Origin: Mangifera indica | Taxonomy: Eukaryota > Streptophyta > Magnoliopsida > Sapindales > Anacardiaceae | Length of the DNA stretch: 64,000 bases | NCBI RefSeq assembly: GCF_011075055.1 | Contig: NC_058137.1 | Span: forward strand, 1,922,001 to 1,986,000 | Direction: 5' to 3' | Shown here: in pieces, positions 13,275 through 20,526 of the stretch | Layout: each line of letters opens with the position of its first letter | Numbering within the stretch: position 1 is the stretch's first letter | Position numbers and translations under genes: made by a program | Notes under the pieces: model-generated | The model's input: only the letters and a program-made list of their open reading frames with translations | The model's database searches: none | What the model was told of the DNA's origin: nothing

Positions 13275-16200
13275 ATAGCTGCTGTGGTAAAAGTTTCTCC
13301 TCGCCTTTGCTGGGCCGAGATTCTTGCCATGTGCACCAATGTCTTCCACTTATCCCGAACCATTTGAAACTTGTTATTGATAGAAAATCCACTTGGCTTC
13401 TGTTTTCAATGGGAAACTATACCTTTAGGGAGCTAAACACCTAATCAACAGATAAAAAGTATTCACAATATATGAGACAGTATAATTCTTGATGGATTAC
13501 TCACCTTCAAATCCACATAAGTACGATGTTTTGCATTGTCAAAAGCATCTAACTTAACATCACGGCACCTGCAAATTTTAGACCAAAAATAGAAAATAAA
13601 GAGAGAACTCAATACTTACCTCAATGCAACCCAAAGGAAAAGAGTAATTAGAAGTTGAAACTTACCTTCCAGTTCCAAGTTTCTCAACTTCTTGAACTAG
13701 TGCTTCCACTTCTGAGACAGAGAAAGGTCTTCTAGCCCGGCACTGCACAAACTCAGAATGCCTAGATTTTTTATGAAATGGAACCATGGCCAATGCTTCC
13801 ATTGTAACTGCTGGTACTGCAACCAGAGCTTGGGAATCTGGCATGGTATTGTTGGTTGAAATATCAGCAGGAGAACAAATAGCCTTAACATTATTGTTAA
13901 CTTGGCAATCGATATTCATCTCTTGAGGTAGTAGAGACACATCAGAAGGCTCCGGTTGTGGAGTCAGTGACACTGAATGCCTGATACATGGAACATACTG
14001 ACACAAATTTGAAGAGAGATGAAGTCGGGAATATAAGCCCCAAAAATCCCATTACCCAGTCAAACGCACTCTCGGTCACTCTGTTCAATAAGCTAAAATT
14101 TCTTACCAAGTTGGATCCTGAGGCATGCCACTAGATAACAACCAAGAGTCATCAGTGTGCATAGGAGGCAAAATTTGTGCACTTTTGGGCTCTAACATAA
14201 ACTCTAAATTACGATGTCTGTCATCATGACAAATCCCAGTCTGAAGTAGAGTTTTGCTGTCATCTCTCACTGTCTTTCCCTGAAGAACGATACCAACATG
14301 CAGATCATCCCCAAGAATAGCCGTTGCTGCCTCCATGACCATTCTCTACATAAATGCTAGATGTTAGACATTAGCAATAGAGAATAAGAGGCCAGAATGA
14401 TTAAAATTTAAGACCTTTTGTCATGTGTCAAGCACAAAAAAAAAAAAAAAAAAACTATTCATGGTGTGAATTTTTCAGCTTAAATTTCATCTATTTGCTT
14501 CCGCAAAAGAGAAAATCCTGCAAAAATTGGTAAAAGAAAAAAATTAAACAAGTAAAATTACACACCTTCAATGAACCAACAGTTGCAGTTGCAGGAATCT
14601 CAATAAAAAGTTATGGAATCTTGAAAGGTCTGATACGAAGTTTCACTATATATCAACCATGGAAAGAAAGCAATGTCAAGGGCTCTCCCATTGGTAAAAT
14701 GACCAGTCAAAAACAGGGATATAACAAGAGCATTTTCAGATTCTTATACCAATACTATCTCTAGACTTAGACTTGGGACGTGCTTGTTGAGATGCTACTG
14801 AGGGAGATGCCCCTTTTGCTGCATGTAAGAGCAGGGAATATTCAGCCAATATGAAAATAACCCCAAACCCTAAACCAAAACACGAGAGAAAATGGAGAAA
14901 CAGAAAAGCTAGTAGCCTTTCAAAGTTGCACCTGCAAAACACTTATTACCATTGCTTCTCTTGTAAGGAGAATTATATGTGCCTTCATGATGAAACTCTC
15001 CATATGTGGAAGTAGGGATTTGATCAAACAACTTTCTCCTCTTGAAAGGAGAAATCCTTTGAGATCTTTGACAAGTATAACGAGGTCTGCCATAGCAGTA
15101 AACCTGATTCCTTTTCCAATCTAGTACATCAGTGCAGAAACAAAAACAGTTATTGATACACAGATTATGGAATTTGAATGATAATTTCATGACGCCAATT
15201 GAACAAATAAAGGAAAGAAATCCCACCAAAATACAGGGCCATAACAAGAACTTATTCTAGTCACAAACTCAATGTAAAGTCATAATACCTAAATTGACTC
15301 TGCAATCAGAATGCAAACTCCAACATTTATTAAATCATAAAAAAGGCACTGACCAGTTTTAGAATAAGCTCCCCTTCTCAACTTTGGAGCTAGTCTCCAA
15401 TGACTGGCTGCAGACGGATGCCTCACTCTTTGATCTACAACAGTAGCTAATGTAGGCTGTCACAATTTTACCAAACTGAGTGTACCTAAGAGAAGTTTCT
15501 TCATCATCTCTCATATCTACTTGAACATAAGCACAGCTCCTAGAGAAAGGTCCAAAAGTCGTACAGCCCAAAAACAGATATGCCCTAAAATTGCTTTCAG
15601 GAATGCCCAGTGAATAAGGTTCACTTCCTCTTGATGCAGCTTCACCTAATTTTACAAAGGGACCCCGACTTGCATTCCTTTTGCTGAAGTATGACAACTG
15701 TTGAGCAGAACAGACCTTGTCTGCTTGTCCATTTTGAGCAATGGATAGTTTTCCTTCAGACGTCATTTCAATTTTACTATCCACGTGGCCTCTGAAAATT
15801 TCCCCAAAATGTGGGGAGACTCGACCTACAATGCCAGAACGGCTTCTGCTTGCATTAACGTCATTAAAATGGGGCCACTGGTCAGCAAAACAAGTTATCT
15901 CTGACTGATCAAAGATTTTTTACGTTGGTTGATTTTCAATGTGAAATTTCCTGGAGAATGTGAAAACTTATTTACTGAATAGCTTTGATGGGGCCCTTGC
16001 AGTCCAGGAAAATGGAGAAAGGAATTCTCTGCAAAAGTTCCTGGCTCATGTAGGATTGCCTCTAAACATTTATCCCTAGCTTCTTGTTCCCATTCTTGAT
16101 TACTTACATATATATTTTTCTGAACCCCGTCATGAGCATCTTTGGGAGGAGAACTTCCAGTCTCTAGCAATAATTCACCAGCTACAGTGGCAAAAATTTC

Positions 16201-16283
16201 AAAAGCACATACCACATTGTCCTTGTACTTCTTCCTGACTGGTACCCTCCCCTAAATCCAGTTATAGAAATTCATTAAGATTG

Positions 16284-16288
16284 GAATA
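16284..16288. repeat. Left target-site duplication GAATA
   Basis: GAATA directly precedes the first TG of the left LTR and is repeated at 20391-20395 directly after the final CA of the right LTR. Five base pairs is the standard duplication for Ty3/gypsy and Ty1/copia integrases. Confidence 0.95.
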
Positions 16289-16880
16289 TGTTAGGACTCA
16301 TATATTTATTTATTTCCTGCAGGAAAAGAGAGGGTATAAAAGGGAAATGCAAAATCGGAAGCTGTTATCCTAATGCAAAATCAGCCACTAAAAATATGAA
16401 ATGTGGCAAAACAGGGGAAGGAGAGAGAGAAGTAGCTGTGGAAAAGAGTTAAAAGGAGAGCAGGTGCTGGAAAGAGGGGAGGAGGGAAAAATTTGAGTAG
16501 AGTGAGCGGGAGAGAGTCAGCCTCTCGAAAGCTGAACAAGGGAGCCTTTGGCTATGGTTTTTGGAGTTGTTTTGTGAATACTTTTGGAACTCAGTTCAGT
16601 GTTACTGAGTTGTGCCTTGCTGGAAATCTGTATTTGTTCTGTAAATTTGTGTTAATCAATTGTAACAGCTGAGAAATAGTCATTGTATTGGTAGAAAACT
16701 GCTGTAATCAAGTTTATAACTCCATCAATACAGCACATTTTTCTGCGCTATTTACATTTGTGTGTTCTGTCTTGGCTGGAATTTACGCAGTTCAGCAGTT
16801 GCTTTAGTTGGGTGATTAAGCTTTGGGTGAGATATCTTCAGAAGTGCAGTGGCAGTGAGGGGTTACCCAGGTTCCCATCA
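16289..16880 (+). repeat. Left LTR (592 bp)
   Basis: Starts TGTTAGGACTC and ends GGTTCCCATCA. Line-by-line reading shows no difference from the right LTR at 19799-20390. A TATA box (TATAAAA) lies at 16335-16341, about 46 bases into the LTR, so transcription probably starts near 16365. A GA-rich stretch follows at 16418-16540. Confidence 0.97.
16335..16341 (+). promoter_or_regulatory. TATA box in left LTR
   Basis: GGGTATAAAAGGG context, a strong plant-type TATA box. The copy in the right LTR (19845-19851) could drive transcription out of the element into TRP exon 1 DNA in the antisense direction. Confidence 0.7.
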
Positions 16881-16882
16881 AT

Positions 16883-16894
16883 TGGTATCAGAGC
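16883..16894 (+). other. Primer-binding site for initiator tRNA-Met
   Basis: TGGTATCAGAGC, the classical plant retrotransposon primer site complementary to the 3' end of initiator methionine tRNA, two bases after the left LTR. Confidence 0.95.
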
Positions 16895-16907
16895 ACCGAT
16901 TCTAAGG

Positions 16908-19883
16908 ATGGAGAAAGTCGACTTCATCAAAGATAGTGGGCGTTGGTGGATGGTTCGACGACTGACTCAATGGGAACTTCGAGAATCGATGACGAACAAA
17001 ATTTGTCCTCGCTGTGACGACAAGAAAGAGCCGAAGCATGACTGTAAGCGCAAATCATGGGCCATTCTTGTGGTGGAAGAAGACGATTTGGATGATGAAG
17101 GCGTCCTAATCGTATTTGACAGTGAAAAAAGGGGGAAAGAAGTTGAGATTGAGAATTTTGGCGAGAAAATAGTCGATTTAGGTGACTGGGAGAAGAAATC
17201 GGCAATATACAGTGAAAAAGTGGACGATGCCAACGAGATCCAGCGGTCAGAGTTCACTCTCTCACTTGGTTGCAGCGTTCCTGAGATGAAGATGCTGAAT
17301 GCTGGAGAAGGAGGCGCCCATGAAGAAAGAAGAGGAGGAGGAAGAAGGGTTTATAACCCTACCCGGCCCAATAACCCATTTACCCAGCCCAAACCCAACT
17401 CATTAAACCAAAATCCATCACTATTAAACCTAGCCCAATACCCAATCACACCCATACTAATTGATTCCGGCCCAAAACGTTTTTTACTCAACTCAAAATC
17501 AAATCCAACTACTAAGCCCAATCCAAAACCAAATTGGAATAACCCAGGAGCCCATAACCCAAACCCATTGCAATTAAATCCAAATCCATTACAACCCAAT
17601 TCTCAAAGACTCAATCTAGCCCTAACTCAACTCAACCTATACATTATATATTCCAGCCCAAAAACCCTTACACCAATAAATTCAAACCACCATACTCAAT
17701 TAATCATACCTAATAAAAAACCAAACCCAAGACCCGACCCGAAACCCAATTGGCCCATACCAAATATGAGCCCATCTTTTCCGCAATCTAATATGCATTC
17801 CAATAGATCAGACCAGAAGACAGATCAAAATCTGCTGTCTCATCTTCTAAGGAGCCTTGCTAGTCCTGCTGGTGAAAACGGAGGAAGAAGCATAGCAGGA
17901 CTCTTGCAGGATTCACAAAATATAATGAATCATTGCACTCATGTTGGGAACCCAGAAGTTGTTTCAGCTTTGATCGCAAATGGTCAAGGTCCTCCTGGGC
18001 CTTTCAGACAACATCTCAGTGTATCTGTATCTGAGATGCCACAGCAAGGTCCAACTGCTCATAATGCCAGGGGTGCAGAAGTTCAAGATGGTGCTGCAAG
18101 GCAGATCGAAATGAATAATTTTGATTTGAATGACATATATGTTGACTCAGATGATGGCACAGAAGATGTTGAGAGACCGTCTGTTCCTGCAAATCTGGGG
18201 GATAGCTCTCTTGATTGTCCTTCATGGGTCCAAATAGACTCTCAACAGTCGAGTCCCCCTCAGACTAGTGGGAACTCAGATTCAGCATCAGCCCAGTCAC
18301 CTTCTAGTTCCAGTGGAGATGCTCAGAGCCGCACAGATCGGATTGTGTTTAAGCTATTTGGGAAAGAACCAAATGATTTTCCTTGTGTCCTACGAGCACA
18401 GATACTTGAGTGGCTATCTCACATTCCTACTGATATGGAGAGCTATACTAGGCCTGGTTGTGTCATTCTGACGATTTATATTCGTCAGGCTGAAGCTGTT
18501 TGGGAGGAACTTTGTTGTGATTTGACTTTTAGTTTGAGGAGCCTTCTGGACCTCTATAATGACTCTTTCTGGACAACTGGATGGGTTTATGTTAGGGTGC
18601 AACATCAGATAGCATTCATTTACAGTGGTCATGTTGTTGTAGACACATCCTTGCCTCTTAGAAGTAACAGCTACAGTCAAATTCTTACTGTCAAGCCAAT
18701 TGCAATATCTGCGTCAGAGAGGGCACAATTTTCAATTAAAGGCATCAACCTATCTCGGCCAGCCACAAGGTTACTCTGTGCAGTAGAAAGGAAGTATATG
18801 GTTCAGGAAACTACTGATGCAGTAATGGATGATGTTGACAGCTTCAAAGACTATGATGAGCTCCAGTGTGTCAACTTTTCTTGCTCAATCCCTACAGTAA
18901 CTGTAAGAGGGTTTCATTCTAGCTTTAGAACCACTCAGGGAGGCTTGTCTCTGAATATTGATGTATCAACTACAATGATTATACAGCCTGGCCCCATTTT
19001 TGATTTTCTAATAGCCAATCAACACGTCAGGGATCCGTATGCAATAGACTGGGCCAAGGCTAAACGAACACTAAAGAATCTACGGATCAAGGTGGCTCCA
19101 TCCAACCAAGAGTACAAGATAACTGGATTGAGTGAGAAACCCTGTAGAGAGCAGATGTTTTCACTCAAGCAGAAAAATGTGAGGGATGAGGATGGTGAAG
19201 TTCAGTCCCAGGAATTAACTGTTTATGACTACTTTGTCAATCATCACAGTATGGATTTACGATATTCAGCAGATATTCCTTGCATCAATGTTGGGAAGCC
19301 AAAACGCCCTACATATACCCCACTTAAGCTTTGTTCTTTGGTTTCCTTACAACGTTACACAAAAGCTCTTAACACTCTACAGAGAGCTTTGCTTGTGGAA
19401 AAATCAAGGCAGAAGCCACAAGAAAGGATGAATACATTATCTAATGTTCTACGAAATGGCAAGCATGATGCTGAACCAATGCTACGTTCATGTGGCATTT
19501 CAATAAGTACTAATTTTGCTAAAGTGGAGCCAACAAAGATAGAACGATGGGCTGTTGTGAACTTTTCTGCACGCTGTGATATTCGTAGCCTTGTTCGTGA
19601 TCTGAAAAAAATGTGGCGACATGAAAGGCTTGAAGGTGTATCAGAATACAAGTATTCCTCCTATAGTGATCTTGAATTGCTTAATAAGTGGAAAGGGTTG
19701 CCGGATTGCAAGTGGACTTGGGAATCATGCAACAACCTTCAATATCTTTTTCCCCAATCACACCTTGAGGACAAGGTGCCTCTCGATGGGAGGGGAAATG
19801 TTAGGACTCATATATTTATTTATTTCCTGCAGGAAAAGAGAGGGTATAAAAGGGAAATGCAAAATCGGAAGCTGTTATCCTAA
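16908..19883 (+). CDS. Chimeric gag-SPL-AGO4-chromodomain fusion protein of the retrotransposon (991 aa)
   Basis: One uninterrupted frame. Start chosen as the ATG just after the primer site; the frame is open back to 16758 in the LTR, but that ATG would include LTR sequence. Order: gag-like residues 1-130 with zinc knuckle [14 protein letters not shown] (C-x2-C-x7-H-x-C); an Asn/Pro-rich linker, residues about 145-295; an SPL1/SPL12-type piece without the DNA-binding SBP domain, about 296-669; an AGO4-clade piece, about 667-901, with the end of L1, PAZ and L2 but no MID or PIWI; a chromodomain-like end ([17 protein letters not shown]); and a short tail encoded by the right LTR. The host pieces are intronless although AGO4 genes have many introns, so they were captured from mRNA. 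Not an AGO or SPL orthologue. Whether it is translated is unknown; slicer activity is impossible without PIWI. Confidence 0.85.
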   Translation: MEKVDFIKDSGRWWMVRRLTQWELRESMTNKICPRCDDKKEPKHDCKRKSWAILVVEEDDLDDEGVLIVFDSEKRGKEVEIENFGEKIVDLGDWEKKSAIYSEKVDDANEIQRSEFTLSLGCSVPEMKMLNAGEGGAHEERRGGGRRVYNPTRPNNPFTQPKPNSLNQNPSLLNLAQYPITPILIDSGPKRFLLNSKSNPTTKPNPKPNWNNPGAHNPNPLQLNPNPLQPNSQRLNLALTQLNLYIIYSSPKTLTPINSNHHTQLIIPNKKPNPRPDPKPNWPIPNMSPSFPQSNMHSNRSDQKTDQNLLSHLLRSLASPAGENGGRSIAGLLQDSQNIMNHCTHVGNPEVVSALIANGQGPPGPFRQHLSVSVSEMPQQGPTAHNARGAEVQDGAARQIEMNNFDLNDIYVDSDDGTEDVERPSVPANLGDSSLDCPSWVQIDSQQSSPPQTSGNSDSASAQSPSSSSGDAQSRTDRIVFKLFGKEPNDFPCVLRAQILEWLSHIPTDMESYTRPGCVILTIYIRQAEAVWEELCCDLTFSLRSLLDLYNDSFWTTGWVYVRVQHQIAFIYSGHVVVDTSLPLRSNSYSQILTVKPIAISASERAQFSIKGINLSRPATRLLCAVERKYMVQETTDAVMDDVDSFKDYDELQCVNFSCSIPTVTVRGFHSSFRTTQGGLSLNIDVSTTMIIQPGPIFDFLIANQHVRDPYAIDWAKAKRTLKNLRIKVAPSNQEYKITGLSEKPCREQMFSLKQKNVRDEDGEVQSQELTVYDYFVNHHSMDLRYSADIPCINVGKPKRPTYTPLKLCSLVSLQRYTKALNTLQRALLVEKSRQKPQERMNTLSNVLRNGKHDAEPMLRSCGISISTNFAKVEPTKIERWAVVNFSARCDIRSLVRDLKKMWRHERLEGVSEYKYSSYSDLELLNKWKGLPDCKWTWESCNNLQYLFPQSHLEDKVPLDGRGNVRTHIFIYFLQEKRGYKREMQNRKLLS
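17340..17790 (+). repeat. Asn/Pro-rich low-complexity coding stretch
   Basis: Encodes repeated NP, PNPKPN, NPNPLQ and QPN words. It lies between the gag-like part and the captured SPL piece and has the CCA/AAC-rich composition of a slippage-generated linker. Such Pro/Asn-rich tracts also occur in gag proteins, so it may be parental. Confidence 0.7.
17793..18914 (+). other. Captured SPL1/SPL12-type host gene fragment (intronless)
   Basis: Family blocks in order: [96 protein letters not shown] and a last block ending in RGF. These are the mid-protein regions that follow the SBP domain in the large SPL proteins (SPL1, SPL12, SPL14). The SBP zinc fingers and C-terminal ankyrin part are absent. 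A block usually present before [11 protein letters not shown] seems deleted near 18090-18105. Several usually constant positions differ, for example IYIRQ for IYLRQ and [10 protein letters not shown] for a LLDLSDDSF-like sequence, so this copy has diverged from its donor. Confidence 0.92.
18906..19632 (+). other. Captured AGO4-clade ARGONAUTE fragment (L1 end, PAZ, L2; intronless)
   Basis: Begins [20 protein letters not shown], the end of the L1 region of AGO4/6/9-type proteins, and continues through [88 protein letters not shown] and [12 protein letters not shown]. About 35-45 residues seem missing at [13 protein letters not shown] (near 19515-19530). The frame of the AGO homology breaks at a run of seven A (19605-19611): after it the AGO-like KCGDMKG continues in the next frame while the chimera reads [11 protein letters not shown]. 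Nothing of MID core or PIWI follows. Confidence 0.93.
19636..19798 (+). other. Chromodomain-like end of a Ty3/gypsy integrase
   Basis: Encodes [20 protein letters not shown] followed by a [10 protein letters not shown] tail, matching the conserved KWKGLP...TWE...FP.FHLEDKV end of plant chromovirus polyproteins. The integrase core upstream is gone. This anchors the element's parentage and keeps the parental 3' end next to the polypurine tract. Confidence 0.88.
19788..19798 (+). other. Polypurine tract
   Basis: GGGAGGGGAAA immediately before the right LTR, the priming site for plus-strand synthesis. Confidence 0.93.
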
Positions 19884-20390
19884 TGCAAAATCAGCCACTA
19901 AAAATATGAAATGTGGCAAAACAGGGGAAGGAGAGAGAGAAGTAGCTGTGGAAAAGAGTTAAAAGGAGAGCAGGTGCTGGAAAGAGGGGAGGAGGGAAAA
20001 ATTTGAGTAGAGTGAGCGGGAGAGAGTCAGCCTCTCGAAAGCTGAACAAGGGAGCCTTTGGCTATGGTTTTTGGAGTTGTTTTGTGAATACTTTTGGAAC
20101 TCAGTTCAGTGTTACTGAGTTGTGCCTTGCTGGAAATCTGTATTTGTTCTGTAAATTTGTGTTAATCAATTGTAACAGCTGAGAAATAGTCATTGTATTG
20201 GTAGAAAACTGCTGTAATCAAGTTTATAACTCCATCAATACAGCACATTTTTCTGCGCTATTTACATTTGTGTGTTCTGTCTTGGCTGGAATTTACGCAG
20301 TTCAGCAGTTGCTTTAGTTGGGTGATTAAGCTTTGGGTGAGATATCTTCAGAAGTGCAGTGGCAGTGAGGGGTTACCCAGGTTCCCATCA
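19799..20390 (+). repeat. Right LTR (592 bp)
   Basis: No difference from the left LTR was found by eye. The chimeric frame ends 85 bases inside it. It is followed by the second GAATA (20391-20395). Confidence 0.97.
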
Positions 20391-20526
20391 GAATATCAAC
20401 TCTTAATACACAAATATAACTCTAAAGCAGTAAGCACTTATTTACCCTAACTGATCTAGGTGCACGAGGAACCACAGGCACCTCATAACCACTGAAACCA
20501 TAATCCAACCACCTCTGCAACACCAT

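Larger units (their letters stand above)
16289..20390 (+). mobile_element. Non-autonomous chimeric Ty3/gypsy-derived LTR retrotransposon carrying SPL and AGO4 fragments
   Basis: A complete 4102-bp element with TG...CA LTRs of 592 bp, a 5-bp GAATA target duplication, a primer-binding site two bases after the left LTR and a polypurine tract touching the right LTR. The 2918-bp interior has no protease, reverse transcriptase, RNase H or integrase catalytic core, so it must be moved by enzymes from another element. A gag-type zinc knuckle near its start and a chromodomain-like segment before the polypurine tract point to a Ty3/gypsy chromovirus parent. Between them are cDNA-like pieces of an SPL1/SPL12-type gene and an AGO4-clade gene. 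LTR identity by eye over the whole length implies recent insertion. It sits antisense to the TRP-like relic in an intron of about 87 bp. Confidence 0.96.
13201..20526 (-). pseudogene. Telomere repeat-binding protein (TRP/TRFL family), decayed and split by a retrotransposon
   Basis: Relic of a plant double-strand telomere-binding protein with ubiquitin-like and C-terminal Myb domains (TRP1/TBP1/TRFL type). Exons on the minus strand: 20446-20526 (start, MVLQRWLDYGFSGYEVPVVP), 15354-16251 (CAFEIFATVAGELLLE), 14932-15103 (ISPFKRRKLFDQIP), 14750-14818, 14566-14645 (LFIEIPATATVGSLK), 14107-14345 (VMEAATAILGDDLHVGIVLQ), 13666-13997 (RRPFSVSEVEALVQEVEK), 13505-13568 (DAFDNAKHRTYVDLK) and 13201-13354 (DKWKTLVHMARIS). 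Lesions: a one-base frame break near 15917-15921; an in-frame TAA at 14611-14613; the conserved Myb Trp replaced by Cys at 13565-13567; GG instead of AG at the last acceptor (13355-13356); and a frame break near 13280-13290 before LLDRVLTAHAYW. A further frame conflict is possible at the end of exon 2. A 4.1-kb retrotransposon lies antisense in intron 1. A variant allele with altered splicing cannot be excluded. Confidence 0.85.

Noticed and set aside
16758..16907. Upstream ATG that extends the chimeric retrotransposon frame by 50 codons into the left LTR
   Set aside because: It would translate LTR and primer-site sequence; the ATG after the primer site is the normal gag position.
16927..17599. 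Minus-strand open frames across the retrotransposon gag and Asn/Pro region
   Set aside because: They mirror the repetitive composition of the plus-strand frame and have no family features.
17793..18914. A genuine SPL transcription factor gene
   Set aside because: No SBP domain or C-terminal half, and it lies inside the retrotransposon.
18906..19632. A genuine AGO4 gene at this locus
   Set aside because: Intronless, bounded by LTR element sequence, lacking N domain, MID and PIWI.
18414..19651. Minus-strand frames antisense to the SPL and AGO4 pieces
   Set aside because: Shadow frames of conserved plus-strand coding sequence.
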